A stretch of DNA of 64,000 nucleotides from Actinospineispora acaciae DSM 45401 (GTDB taxonomy: Bacteria; Actinomycetota; Actinomycetes; Mycobacteriales; Pseudonocardiaceae), in the NCBI RefSeq assembly GCF_000620785.1, contig NZ_JIAI01000023.1:1-64000 (forward strand), in the 5' to 3' direction. The translations under genes were made by a program, and so were the position numbers. Shown here piece after piece: positions 32,816 through 40,657 of this stretch (positions are counted from its first letter, which is position 1; the number at the start of each line of letters is the position of its first letter). The notes below the pieces were generated by a model. It saw only the letters and a program-made list of their open reading frames with translations, ran no database searches and was not told the origin of the DNA.

Positions 32816-34120
32816 ATGCCCGATGCTACCGGCGAATCCTTCGGTGACGCGCTGAAGAGACTTCGCAAGGAAGCACATCTCTCCCAGCCTCAGCTCGCCG
32901 ACATGGTGCACGTCTCGCCGTCGAGCTTGAGCCGCTACGAGTCAGGGAAACAGGCTGTCGACGTGGCAACCGCGGCGCGGCTGGACGAGTCGCTCGGCGC
33001 TGGAGGCCTGCTACGCCTCCTGATGTCAGAGAGCGCATCAACACCGGACCTGGGCATGCTGCCCGTGCATCCAACATCGGCTGGAGGGTCGAACAGCGGC
33101 CTCTCTTCGCAGCACGTGCAGGGCGCGGCTCACGAGTCTTGGAACCACGCGATGGCGGTGGCGAGCAGCATGGCGGACAGCACGGTAGACCTGATGAAGG
33201 CCGAGGTAGCTCGGCTGGTGAGCGAGTACACGGCGACGCCCGCGCAAGTCCGGTTCGGCGAGTTGGTTGGCGCACGGAACCTGCTCTTCGGGCTTCTCGA
33301 AAGATCCAGAAAGCCCGCCGACACCCGCGACCTGTATGTCCTGGCCGGCCGTGTCTGCGTGATGCTGGCCTATACCAGCCAAGACCTTGGGTTCGCCGAT
33401 GCCGGGGCAAGCCAGGCCCGCTCGGCCTGGGCCTACGCGAAGTTGGCCGGTTACGACGACTTGCGGGTCCATGCCCGCAACGTGCAGGCGAACATCGTCT
33501 ACTGGGCTGACAGGCCCGCCGAGACGGTGGAGTTGGTGGAGTCGGAGCTTGACGCCGCTCCGGCGGCACGACGCGCCCCGCTGTTGTTCAACCACGCGAG
33601 GGCGCTAGCGGACCTGGGCAGGGTCGATGACGCGCTCGAGTCGCTGCGGGCGGCGAACGCGGCGGCCGACATGGAACCGCCCGACCATCTATGGGGCGGC
33701 ACGTCGTTCGAGTGGCGGCCAGCGTCCGGGTTGTTGTTGTCGGCGTCCACGTGCGTCCGGCTTGGGCGGGGCGAGAAGGCCGCCGCGCTCGCGTCGGAGT
33801 CATTGGCGACGTACCGTGCCCGCGCCCGAGGGGAGAAGCCGAGCAACGCCGAGTCTCGTGCTCTCCTGGAGCTGGCGTGCGCCCGGGTGCTGACCAACGA
33901 GCTCGACGGAGCCGCGGAAGCACTGCGACCGGTTCTGGAACTCGACCCCCGCTACCGCGCTGAACGCCTCGTGGGACGAGTGGATGCCCTGCGCAACACG
34001 CTGCGGCGGTCCCGTTTCGCGGCGGCGCGGGAGACGCGGGAGCTTGCCGAGCGAGCCGACCTGTTCGTGGACACGTCGCTGCCTCGGACCGTGCCGCGCG
34101 AACTGCGCAACTCTCTCTGA
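32816..34120 (+). CDS. XRE family regulator with TPR-like C-terminal domain
   Basis: A 434-residue regulator. The N-terminal helix-turn-helix occupies residues 8-62 (LSQPQLADMVHVSPSSLSRY). A long helical tetratricopeptide-like region follows (ARNLLFGLLERSRKPADTRD, FNHARALADLGRVDDALESL) that could sense a small ligand or peptide. The ATG at 32816 has a GAGGGG ribosome site, better than the earlier ATG at 32792. HTH-TPR proteins often control peptide or signalling clusters in actinomycetes. Its stop codon ends exactly where the right 219-bp repeat begins. Confidence 0.88.
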   Translation: MPDATGESFGDALKRLRKEAHLSQPQLADMVHVSPSSLSRYESGKQAVDVATAARLDESLGAGGLLRLLMSESASTPDLGMLPVHPTSAGGSNSGLSSQHVQGAAHESWNHAMAVASSMADSTVDLMKAEVARLVSEYTATPAQVRFGELVGARNLLFGLLERSRKPADTRDLYVLAGRVCVMLAYTSQDLGFADAGASQARSAWAYAKLAGYDDLRVHARNVQANIVYWADRPAETVELVESELDAAPAARRAPLLFNHARALADLGRVDDALESLRAANAAADMEPPDHLWGGTSFEWRPASGLLLSASTCVRLGRGEKAAALASESLATYRARARGEKPSNAESRALLELACARVLTNELDGAAEALRPVLELDPRYRAERLVGRVDALRNTLRRSRFAAARETRELAERADLFVDTSLPRTVPRELRNSL

Positions 34121-34339
34121 CGTGCGCGCGTCCGGCTACGGCATCGGCTACAGCACCGCAGTGATCATCCCATCGTTCTACAGCCTGTCCATGCTCGGGC
34201 TCGGAAAGATCATGCCGTACGCCTACACCCCCATCGTGCTCATCGTGGCCGGCAGCGCACTCACGGTGGCCGCCGCAACCATGGGCCGCGACCACGACCA
34301 GCTCGACATCGCCGAGGTCGGCGCACCCTGAGGCGTGTC
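34121..34339 (+). pseudogene. 219-bp direct repeat, right copy: orphan 3' end of MFS gene
   Basis: This copy encodes the last 69 residues of the MFS transporter (VRASGYGIGYSTAVIIPSFY onward, to IAEVGAP and the stop) with no start or body, so it is a gene fragment. The silent-biased differences from the left copy show that it diverged as a functional gene before being stranded here. It ends where the convergent VOC gene stops. Confidence 0.9.
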
Positions 34340-34814
34340 AGCCGGCGTCGCGTCCCGTGCCGAACCCGGCACGCCGCGATCGCTCGTCCAGCGACTCCAG
34401 CTCCTGGAACAGGGTGAGCCGCAGCCCGGCGGGTCCTTCCAGGCGGGCGTTGAGCGAGCGCCACGGCGTCTCGGTCGGCGGCGCGACCTCGGTGGCGCCG
34501 GCGGCCGTCAGCTCCCGTGTCGCGGTGGTCGCGTCGTCCACCTCGAAAGCGACCCGGATGCGCGTGCCGGTGTCGTGGCCCACCTCGATCTGGTCGGTGA
34601 TGCGGCGCTGGGCCGGGTTGGCCAGCTCCAGGGTGGCGCGGCCGGCTTCCAGGATGACCACGCGAGCGTCACCCTCGCTCTGGAACGCCGCCTGCTCGGG
34701 CAGGCCGAGGACGTCACGGTAGAAGCGCACGGCGGCGTCGAAGTCCTCGGCCTCCACCACCAACCGCAGCTGCCGGACCCGGGCGACGGCCGGCCTGTCG
34801 ATCTCATCGCTCAT
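34338..34814 (-). CDS. VOC family (glyoxalase/bleomycin-resistance fold) protein
   Basis: A 158-residue protein with one vicinal-oxygen-chelate domain: RQLRLVVEAEDFDAAVRFYR, DVLGLPE, the metal-type LEAGRATLELANP strand, and PWRSLNARLEGPAGLRLTLF at the end. The second half is complete. VOC proteins act as isomerases, dioxygenases or binding proteins; no specific substrate can be given. Its stop overlaps the end of the right MFS repeat by two bases. Confidence 0.88.
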   Translation of the reverse strand: MSDEIDRPAVARVRQLRLVVEAEDFDAAVRFYRDVLGLPEQAAFQSEGDARVVILEAGRATLELANPAQRRITDQIEVGHDTGTRIRVAFEVDDATTATRELTAAGATEVAPPTETPWRSLNARLEGPAGLRLTLFQELESLDERSRRAGFGTGRDAG

Positions 34815-34839
34815 AACAGGGACGGTACCGACGTGGCGA

Positions 34840-35527
34840 TCAGCTCCAGCGGCGCAGCAGCCGGCGCTCGGCGAGCCCGAGCAGCCCGTCGGTGAGCTTC
34901 CCGAGCAGGGCGAGCAGCACTATCGCGAGCAGCAGGATGTCGGTGCAACCGGTGTTCTGGCTGTCGATGAGCAGGAAACCGAGCCCGATCGAGGACGCGA
35001 TCAGCTCGGCGCAGCCGGGTCAGCGCGTCCAGGGCCGCGAACGGCTCGTCGAGCAGCCACACCCCCGGCCTGCGAACCAACGCCCTGGCCAGCGCGGTGC
35101 GCTGCGCCATCCCGCCGGAGACCTGCCGAGGGCGGTGCCCGGCGAACGCGGTGAGCCCGACGGCATCCAGCGCCTCGTCGACCTCGGCGCGCGCGGCCGC
35201 GCGCGGGGTGCCGTCCGGCAGGCCGAACGCGACGTTCTCGGCCAGCGTGCGCCAGGGCAGCAACCGGGGTTCCTGGAAGACCACGGCGGCGCGCGGCTCC
35301 ACCCCGTCGACCCGGGACCCGGCCACCAGCACCTCCCCGGCGGTCGGCCGGTCCAGCCCGGCGACCAGGCGCAGCAGCGTCGACTTGCCGCACCCCGACG
35401 CACCGAGCAGCGCCACCACCTCGCCCGCCCCGACGTCGAGGTCGATGCCGCCGAGGACGGCGTGACCGCCGAACGCCCGGCGCAGGCCGCGCAACGTGAC
35501 GGTCACCGGCGGGGTACGGGCGCTCAC
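34840..35527 (-). pseudogene. ABC sulfonate/taurine-type transporter: fused ATPase and permease remnants
   Basis: The GTG at 35527 opens an SsuB/TauB-like ATPase: Walker A GASGCGKSTLL, Q-loop FQEPRLLPW, signature VSGGMAQRTALARAL, Walker B VWLLDEPFAALDALTRL. Near 35018 the homology stops. The minus-strand DNA continues in a shifted frame as the C-terminus of an SsuC-type permease (ELIASSIGLGFLLIDSQNTG, then AERRLLRRW, stop at 34840). A deletion has removed the ATPase C-terminus and most of the permease. Both are inactive. Confidence 0.85.
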
Positions 35528-36687
35528 CGGAACGCCCCCTTCGGCACGCCGCCGAGGACGACGCGGCGGCGGCGCCACTCCTCGGCGAGCAGCTCGTAGG
35601 ACCGGACCCGATCGGCGTGGTCGTGCGTGATGGTGGTGATGACCAGCTCGTCCGCTCCGGTGGCGTCCTGAAGCTGCTCGAGCCGGTCGGCGGCCTGTGC
35701 CGGGTCGCCGACGAACTGGGTGTCCACCCGGTCGGCGACCAGCGCCCGGTCCTCCTCGGTGAGCACCTGGGCGCGCGCCTCATCGGGGGTCGGGAACTCG
35801 ATGGCTCCGGCGCCGGTCCGGATGCTGCGCACCCACGGCGCGTACCCGGCGGCCAGCGTGCGCGCGGTGCACGCGTCCTCGGCGACCACCACATCGGCCG
35901 AGACGGCCACGTACGGGCGCGCCAGCTCGGCCGACCGGCGAAACGCCACCCGGTACGCCCGCACCGCTTCGAGCACGGTGGCCGGGCTGACGTGATAGTT
36001 CGCCGCGAACCGCAGCCCGTTGCGGCCGGCCACCGAGGCGCTCTGCCCACCGCTGCTGCCCAGGACCCACACCTGAAGGTCGGCGCCCTCGCCCGGAACC
36101 ACCCTCGGCGCCACGCCCTCGGCCGATCGGTAGGTACCGCGCAGCAGGGCGAGGATGTCGCCGACCTGCTCCCCGTAGTCCTGTGGCTCGGCGTTCGGCT
36201 GCCGCAGCAGCCGGCCCTGCAGCGCGAACCGGGGCGAGCCGACCAGCCCCTCGATCGGGAAACGGGGCGGGATCAGCAGCCCGTTGGGGGCGCGCCCGTC
36301 CACCACACCGTCCGCCGGGCCGCCGTCCGAGGACCGGGCGCGCGGGCGACCTCCGGACCGGCCCAGCCCGAGGTCCACCCGCCCCGGATGCAGCGCGTCG
36401 AGCAGGCCGAACTCCTCCACGGTGGACAGCGCGGTGCGGTGGCCGAGCTGCACCGCACCGGAGCCGAGCCGGATCGTACTGGTCGCGCCGGCCGTCAACG
36501 CCACCACCACGGCCGGGGACGTACCCGCGACACCGGGGTTGAGGTGATGCTCGGCGAACCAGTACCGGACATACCCGGCCCGCTCGGCCGCCCGCGCGAG
36601 ATCGATGCTGTTACGCAGCGCCTTCCCGGCGGTGGACCCCGACGAGATCGGCACCAGGTCGAGCACGCCCAACGGAACGCCAGCCAA
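35524..36687 (-). CDS. LLM class flavin-dependent oxidoreductase
   Basis: A 387-residue luciferase-like TIM-barrel protein. The start PLGVLDLVPISSG and the conserved YWFAEHHLNPGVAGTSPAV are typical, with AVQLGHRTAL and LHPGRVDLGLGRSGG strands. Such enzymes use reduced flavin from a partner; beside an ssu-type transporter an alkanesulfonate or related sulfur-substrate monooxygenase is likely. Its stop overlaps the ATPase remnant start (GTGA), so the genes were one operon. A leader peptide lies upstream at 36754. Confidence 0.88.
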   Translation of the reverse strand: MAGVPLGVLDLVPISSGSTAGKALRNSIDLARAAERAGYVRYWFAEHHLNPGVAGTSPAVVVALTAGATSTIRLGSGAVQLGHRTALSTVEEFGLLDALHPGRVDLGLGRSGGRPRARSSDGGPADGVVDGRAPNGLLIPPRFPIEGLVGSPRFALQGRLLRQPNAEPQDYGEQVGDILALLRGTYRSAEGVAPRVVPGEGADLQVWVLGSSGGQSASVAGRNGLRFAANYHVSPATVLEAVRAYRVAFRRSAELARPYVAVSADVVVAEDACTARTLAAGYAPWVRSIRTGAGAIEFPTPDEARAQVLTEEDRALVADRVDTQFVGDPAQAADRLEQLQDATGADELVITTITHDHADRVRSYELLAEEWRRRRVVLGGVPKGAFR

Positions 36688-36753
36688 TGATCATTCTCCC
36701 GATCCGAGCCCAGTGTCGTGGGCAAACTTCCCGCCAGGAACGGGCCGACCGGT

Positions 36754-36828
36754 TCAGAGACGACAGGCCTGCGAGCTGACCAGCGCGAAGTCGACATGAC
36801 GTCGCCGGGTGAGCTCGCGCCGAGGCAT
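36754..36828 (-). CDS. Cys-containing leader peptide (24 residues) upstream of sulfur operon
   Basis: A short gene starts ATG at 36828 and ends TGA at 36754. The peptide starts MPRRELTRRRHVDF and ends SSQACRL. The core TRRRHVDFALVSSQAC follows the pattern of actinobacterial leader peptides (TRRHIDL...C) placed before cysteine and sulfur-assimilation genes, where ribosome pausing at Cys near the end can control downstream expression. A GGTGGA sequence lies 8 bases before the ATG. It sits 67 bases upstream of the LLM oxidoreductase gene. Confidence 0.6.
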   Translation of the reverse strand: MPRRELTRRRHVDFALVSSQACRL

Positions 36829-36871
36829 GCTTAAAATCCACCAAACGAGTCGAGAATTGTCAACAGTGATC

Positions 36872-37396
36872 TCACCCCGTGGCGAGCCGGGTGGTGACCG
36901 GGGTGGGGTTGCGGAGCAGGTCGAGCACCGGGCAGTGCTCGTCCACGGCGTCCTTCAGGCGCTGGTAGTCCGCGTCGGTCGCCGGTCCGCTCAGGTTGAC
37001 CGCGAGCCTGATCCCGGTGAACCCGGGCCGCACGGCGTCGTCGATCCCGAAGAAGCCGCGCAGGTCGAGATCGCCGTCCACCTCGACCGTGACGTCATCG
37101 ACCGGGATGCCGAGCTTGGCCGCCCAGAACCGGTAGGTCACGACCTGGCAGGACAGCAGGCTGGCCAGGGCGACCTCGACCGGGTTGGGTGCGGCGTCCT
37201 CGCCGCCGAGCGCGGGCGGTTCGTCGACCACCACGTCGTGGCGGCCGACCCGGATCTGGGTGCGTACCCCGTCGGAGCCGGCTCCGACGGCCCGGAAGAA
37301 GGCGTTGGCGTTCTCGGCGTCCTCGGCGATCGCCCGCTCGGTGGCGTCGACGATGGCGGACAGAGCGGTGTCACGGTCGGACCGGGTGCTGGTCAT
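36872..37396 (-). CDS. OsmC family protein
   Basis: A 174-residue OsmC-like protein with the two redox cysteines Cys83 (LASLLSCQVVTYRFW) and Cys155 (VDEHCPVLDLL). Family members reduce organic hydroperoxides or act on sulfur compounds. An AAAGGA ribosome site precedes the ATG. It lies between two Cys leader peptides and the sulfur-type monooxygenase, which suggests a sulfur-metabolism or associated peroxide role here. Confidence 0.9.
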   Translation of the reverse strand: MTSTRSDRDTALSAIVDATERAIAEDAENANAFFRAVGAGSDGVRTQIRVGRHDVVVDEPPALGGEDAAPNPVEVALASLLSCQVVTYRFWAAKLGIPVDDVTVEVDGDLDLRGFFGIDDAVRPGFTGIRLAVNLSGPATDADYQRLKDAVDEHCPVLDLLRNPTPVTTRLATG

Positions 37397-37464
37397 CTGG
37401 GCGTCCTTTCGAATCAGGATCGGGGCAGACCTCTCCCACGGAAGGGTCGGGCAGGGTGTGGGCG

Positions 37465-37560
37465 TCAGCCCCGACAGGCCGCCCCGGCGGTCCGCAGCAG
37501 GTCGATGTGCCGGCGCCGGGTGCCGAGGAAGCCGAACCGCCGACGGCTGGGCGTGGTCAT
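37465..37560 (-). CDS. Cys-containing leader peptide (31 residues) upstream of osmC-like gene
   Basis: ATG at 37560 behind GGAGGA (strong), TGA at 37465. The peptide begins MTTPSRRRFGFLGTRRRHID and ends LLRTAGAACRG. The TRRRHIDLLR core and the terminal Cys are characteristic of leader peptides attached to cysteine/sulfur operons in actinomycetes. It is 68 bases upstream of the OsmC-family start and probably reports Cys supply through ribosome pausing. Confidence 0.7.
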   Translation of the reverse strand: MTTPSRRRFGFLGTRRRHIDLLRTAGAACRG

Positions 37561-37603
37561 CGCGGTCCTCCGTCGTCCCGGCCGGAGCGTGGTGTCCCCG
37601 ACT

Positions 37604-38317
37604 CTACGGAATCGGGGGTCCGTGGAACAGGATCTCGGTGTAGCGGGTGATCGTCTCCATGCCGGTCTGGTAGCCGCCCTCGACCACCTGGGTGTTGTTC
37701 ATGATGGCCACTGTGTAGCGCTCCCCCGGCCCGGCGAACCCGACGGAGTTCATCAGCCAGGAGCCGTCGTCGTTGTCGTCGGACCAGCCGCCCTTGGTGC
37801 CGGGGCGTGCCTCCGGGCCGGCGCCCCACACGCCCCACCGCTGGTTGGCGTGCACGGACCGCATCTCCTCGACGATGTAGTCCCGGTGCGCGGCGGGCAG
37901 CTCGTCGAGCACGTGGTTCATCAGCCGGTCCAGGTCGTTGGCGGTGGCGAGGATCCAGCCCCAGGTGTGCGGGTGCTCGTCGGTGAACCGCATGTCCGTC
38001 ATCCCGTAGCTCGGGAAGCGCCGGCCGAACTCCGCCTCTCCCCCGTACCGTTGCCACAGCGCGGTGGCCGCCGCGTCGTCGCTGGTGTGCAGCATGGCGT
38101 GGATCAGGCCCCGGTCCTCGGCGGTCAGCGCGACGACGCCGGCGTCGTGGCGCAGCAGCAGGTCGACCACCATGGCCAGCTTGGGCGTGGAGCACGCCCA
38201 GATCAGCGTGCCGGCGTGGGGGTTGCGCCAGACCGTGCCGGTCTCCCGGTCGCGGACCACGACGCCGACGAATCCAGGGCGGCTCAGGGCGTACGCCTCG
38301 GCCTCTTCGAAACTCAC
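37604..38317 (-). CDS. Serine hydrolase, class A beta-lactamase-like fold
   Basis: A 237-residue protein. The SxxK motif is Ser43-Thr-Pro-Lys46 (WACSTPKLAMV), the SDN-like loop is Ser79-Asp-Asp (HTSDDAAATALW), and a KGG triad follows (GTKGGWSDDN). No signal peptide, so cytoplasmic, unlike true beta-lactamases. Likely an amide or ester hydrolase. GTG start in a four-base overlap with the APC permease stop; it may process what the permease imports. Confidence 0.85.
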   Translation of the reverse strand: MSFEEAEAYALSRPGFVGVVVRDRETGTVWRNPHAGTLIWACSTPKLAMVVDLLLRHDAGVVALTAEDRGLIHAMLHTSDDAAATALWQRYGGEAEFGRRFPSYGMTDMRFTDEHPHTWGWILATANDLDRLMNHVLDELPAAHRDYIVEEMRSVHANQRWGVWGAGPEARPGTKGGWSDDNDDGSWLMNSVGFAGPGERYTVAIMNNTQVVEGGYQTGMETITRYTEILFHGPPIP

Positions 38318-39732
38318 CGCGCCTCCCGCGCCAGCCGAGAGTGCCGGATGCCCCAGAGGAGGTACCAGACCAGCGCCGCGGCGGTCCACAGCGCACAGGC
38401 CAGGATGGTCACCGGTCGCAGGCTGGTGATCAGCACCACGCAGCCCACCACGGACAGCACCGGCGTCACCGGATAGCCGGGCACCCGAAATCCCCTCGGC
38501 AGGTCGGGCGCGGTGCGGCGCAGCACGATCACCCCGACGGAGACCACGATGAACGCCACCAGGGTGCCGATGCTGGTCATCTCGGCGAGGAACTCGATCG
38601 GCAGCAGCCCCGCCAGGACGGCGACGCCGGTGGCCACGATGACCGTGTTGCGCACCGGCGTGACGGTGCGCGGGTTGACCCGGTGGAACACGGCGGGCAG
38701 CAGCCCGTCGCGGCTCATCGCGAACAGGATCCGGGTCTGCGAGTACAGCGCGGTCAGCGTCACGCTGACGATCGAGATGATCGCGCCGGCGGCCAGCACG
38801 GTGCCCGGCCAGGTGGACCCGACGATGTCCTGCAGGATCGCGGCCAGCCCCGCCTCCTGGCCCTCGAACCTCGCCCGGTCCTGCGCGGCGACCGCGACCA
38901 GCGCGACGGCCACGTAGACCAGCGTGACCACGCCCAGCGCGATCATGATGGCCACCGGCATGGTCCGCCTCGGGTTCTTGACCTCCTCGCCGGCGGTGGC
39001 CACGTTGTCCAGCCCGACGAAGCTGAAGAAGATCACCCCGGCCGCCCCGTAGACGCCCGCAACGCCGTACGGCGCGAAGTGCACCAGGTGGTCCGCGTCC
39101 CAGCCGCGCACCCCGACGACCACGAACAGCACCAGCACCGCCAGCTTCACCAGCACCATCGCCGCGTTCGTCCGGACTGACTCCGCCGTGCCCCTGACCA
39201 GCAGCAGCGCGCACAGCGCCACCAGCACCACGGCCGGCAGGTTCACCCAGCCGCCCGCCTCGGGGGCGGCGGCCAGCGCCTGCGGGATGCGCACCCCGAA
39301 CACGTTGTCCAGCAGCTGGTTCAGGTACTGCGACCAGCCCACCACGACCGCCGACGCGGACACCCCGTACTCCAGCAGCAGGCACGCCGCCACCACCATC
39401 GCGGCCAGCTCGCCGAGCGTGGTGTACGCGTAGGTGTACGCCGAGCCGGACACCGGCACGGCGCTGGCCAGCTCGGCGTAGCACACGGCGGTCAGCCCGG
39501 CGACCACCGCGGCGAGCACGAACGACCACACCACCGCCGGGCCCGCCTTCGGCACCGCCTCGGAGAGCACGAAGAAGATGCCGGTGCCGATGGTGGCGCC
39601 GACACCGATCATGGACAGCTGGAACACGCCGATGGTGCGGCTCAGCTCGCCGGTCCCGGAGTCCACGCCGGTCTCCGCGACCAGCTCGGCGGCGGACCTG
39701 CGCCGCAGCAGTCGAGCGCGCAGGTCACCCAC
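38314..39732 (-). CDS. APC family amino acid permease
   Basis: A 472-residue transporter with about 12 spans. The TM1 motif MIGVGATIGTGIFFVLSEAV (residues 41-60) and FFSFVGLDNVATAGEEVKNP are standard for APC-superfamily amino-acid/polyamine antiporters or symporters. Paralogous to the permease at 56734. Located in an IclR-permease-hydrolase operon, 30 bases downstream of the regulator. Confidence 0.93.
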   Translation of the reverse strand: MGDLRARLLRRRSAAELVAETGVDSGTGELSRTIGVFQLSMIGVGATIGTGIFFVLSEAVPKAGPAVVWSFVLAAVVAGLTAVCYAELASAVPVSGSAYTYAYTTLGELAAMVVAACLLLEYGVSASAVVVGWSQYLNQLLDNVFGVRIPQALAAAPEAGGWVNLPAVVLVALCALLLVRGTAESVRTNAAMVLVKLAVLVLFVVVGVRGWDADHLVHFAPYGVAGVYGAAGVIFFSFVGLDNVATAGEEVKNPRRTMPVAIMIALGVVTLVYVAVALVAVAAQDRARFEGQEAGLAAILQDIVGSTWPGTVLAAGAIISIVSVTLTALYSQTRILFAMSRDGLLPAVFHRVNPRTVTPVRNTVIVATGVAVLAGLLPIEFLAEMTSIGTLVAFIVVSVGVIVLRRTAPDLPRGFRVPGYPVTPVLSVVGCVVLITSLRPVTILACALWTAAALVWYLLWGIRHSRLAREAR

Positions 39733-39762
39733 ACGTCCTCCTCGGGCCGACGGTGCCCGTGA

Positions 39763-40551
39763 TCATCGGCCACCGGCCCGGGGCGGCACAAGGCGAAGGT
39801 GCGTCTCGATCCTGGCGACCGTGGTGGCGAGCCGGTCCCGGATCTCGGTGCGGAGCCGTTGCTCGGGGACGACGGCTGTCGGCGTGCTGACGCTGGCCGC
39901 GAACGCGACCGCCCCGGCGTGGTCGCGCACCGGCATCGCGATGGTGCGGACGCCGATCTCGTACTCCTGGTTCCCCACGGCGTAGCCGTCCTCGCGGATG
40001 CCCCGCATGACCTCGAGGAGGTCGGCGACCTCGTGGACGGTGTGCTCGGTGTGCGCGACCAGCTCGCTGTCGGCGAAATGCCCGCGCAGCTCGTCGTCGG
40101 TGTGCCCGCAGAGCAGGGCGCGGCCCATCGCCGTGCAGTAGGTGGGCAGCCGGCGGCCGACCCGGAGCTGGATGGACAGGCCCTCGGGCTCGTTGACGCA
40201 GAACACGTTCATCGCGTCGTGGCCGTCGAGGACGGTCAGTGCGCAGGACGCCCGCAGCCCGGTGGCCAGCGTTCCGAGCTCGGCCTCCACCGCCCGGGTC
40301 ACCCCCGAGCCCGCGAAGTACGGGTAGGCCAGCTCCAGCAGGCGGGGCAGCGGGAAGTACCGCCGGTCCCGGCTGCCCAGGTAGCCGAGCTCCGCGAGCG
40401 TGTGCAGATAGCGCCGGGCCGCCGCGGGGGGCATGCCGGAGCGCTCGGCCACCTCGGACAGCCCGAGGTCGGCGGGGTTGCCGTCGAAGCAGCGCAGCAC
40501 CCGCAGTCCGCGTTCCAGCGAGCGGACGAACAGCTCGGGCTCGGTCCGCAT
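39763..40551 (-). CDS. IclR family transcriptional regulator
   Basis: A 262-residue regulator. The N-terminal winged helix (LSEVAERSGMPPAAARRYLH, near 29-48) is followed by the IclR effector domain (LPTYCTAMGRALL, REDGYAVGNQEYEIGVRTIA). The ATG at 40551 is chosen over upstream in-frame codons. It lies divergent to the ABC transporter operon and ahead of the permease, so it can control both sides; the 106-bp region between carries TTCGAA-centred repeats. Confidence 0.9.
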   Translation of the reverse strand: MRTEPELFVRSLERGLRVLRCFDGNPADLGLSEVAERSGMPPAAARRYLHTLAELGYLGSRDRRYFPLPRLLELAYPYFAGSGVTRAVEAELGTLATGLRASCALTVLDGHDAMNVFCVNEPEGLSIQLRVGRRLPTYCTAMGRALLCGHTDDELRGHFADSELVAHTEHTVHEVADLLEVMRGIREDGYAVGNQEYEIGVRTIAMPVRDHAGAVAFAASVSTPTAVVPEQRLRTEIRDRLATTVARIETHLRLVPPRAGGR

Positions 40552-40575
40552 ACCCGTCCCACCCTTCGCCGGCGT

Positions 40576-40604
40576 TTGACAACCCGAGGGAGATGCATCA
40601 GATT
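40576..40604 (+). promoter_or_regulatory. Possible promoter of the ABC transporter operon
   Basis: TTGACA at 40576-40581 and CAGATT at 40599-40604 have 17-base spacing and point to the gene at 40658. A dyad around TTCTTCGAAGACCGAAG follows downstream and could be an IclR site. The -10 is weak. Confidence 0.35.
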
Positions 40605-40657
40605 GCTTCTTCGAAGACCGAAGTGATTTTCGCACAGCGAAGCGAGCGGGAGTGGCC

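Larger units (their letters stand above)
30459..34120. other. 3.66-kb inserted module encoding a putative RiPP pathway
   Basis: The DNA between the two 219-bp repeats carries five genes: a PIMT-like methyltransferase, a 43-residue peptide, a winged-helix protein, a Cys-containing unknown (all leftward) and a rightward XRE-TPR regulator whose stop codon abuts the right repeat. No integrase, transposase or recombinase is present. Without the module, the MFS gene would sit beside the VOC gene. I infer acquisition by recombination with a fragment that carried a diverged copy of the MFS 3' end. Whether it is mobile now is unknown. Confidence 0.7.

Noticed and set aside
30459..34120. Classical integrative element or genomic island with att sites
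   Set aside because: Flanking direct repeats exist, but there is no integrase, excisionase, relaxase, transposase or tRNA; called an inserted module only.
33984..34331. A plus-strand frame that looks like a short MFS protein
   Set aside because: It is the orphan 3' copy of the MFS gene read through from the XRE gene in another frame; no start or body.
37604..38317. Antibiotic-resistance beta-lactamase
   Set aside because: No signal peptide, SDD instead of SDN, and context with a permease; called a serine hydrolase.
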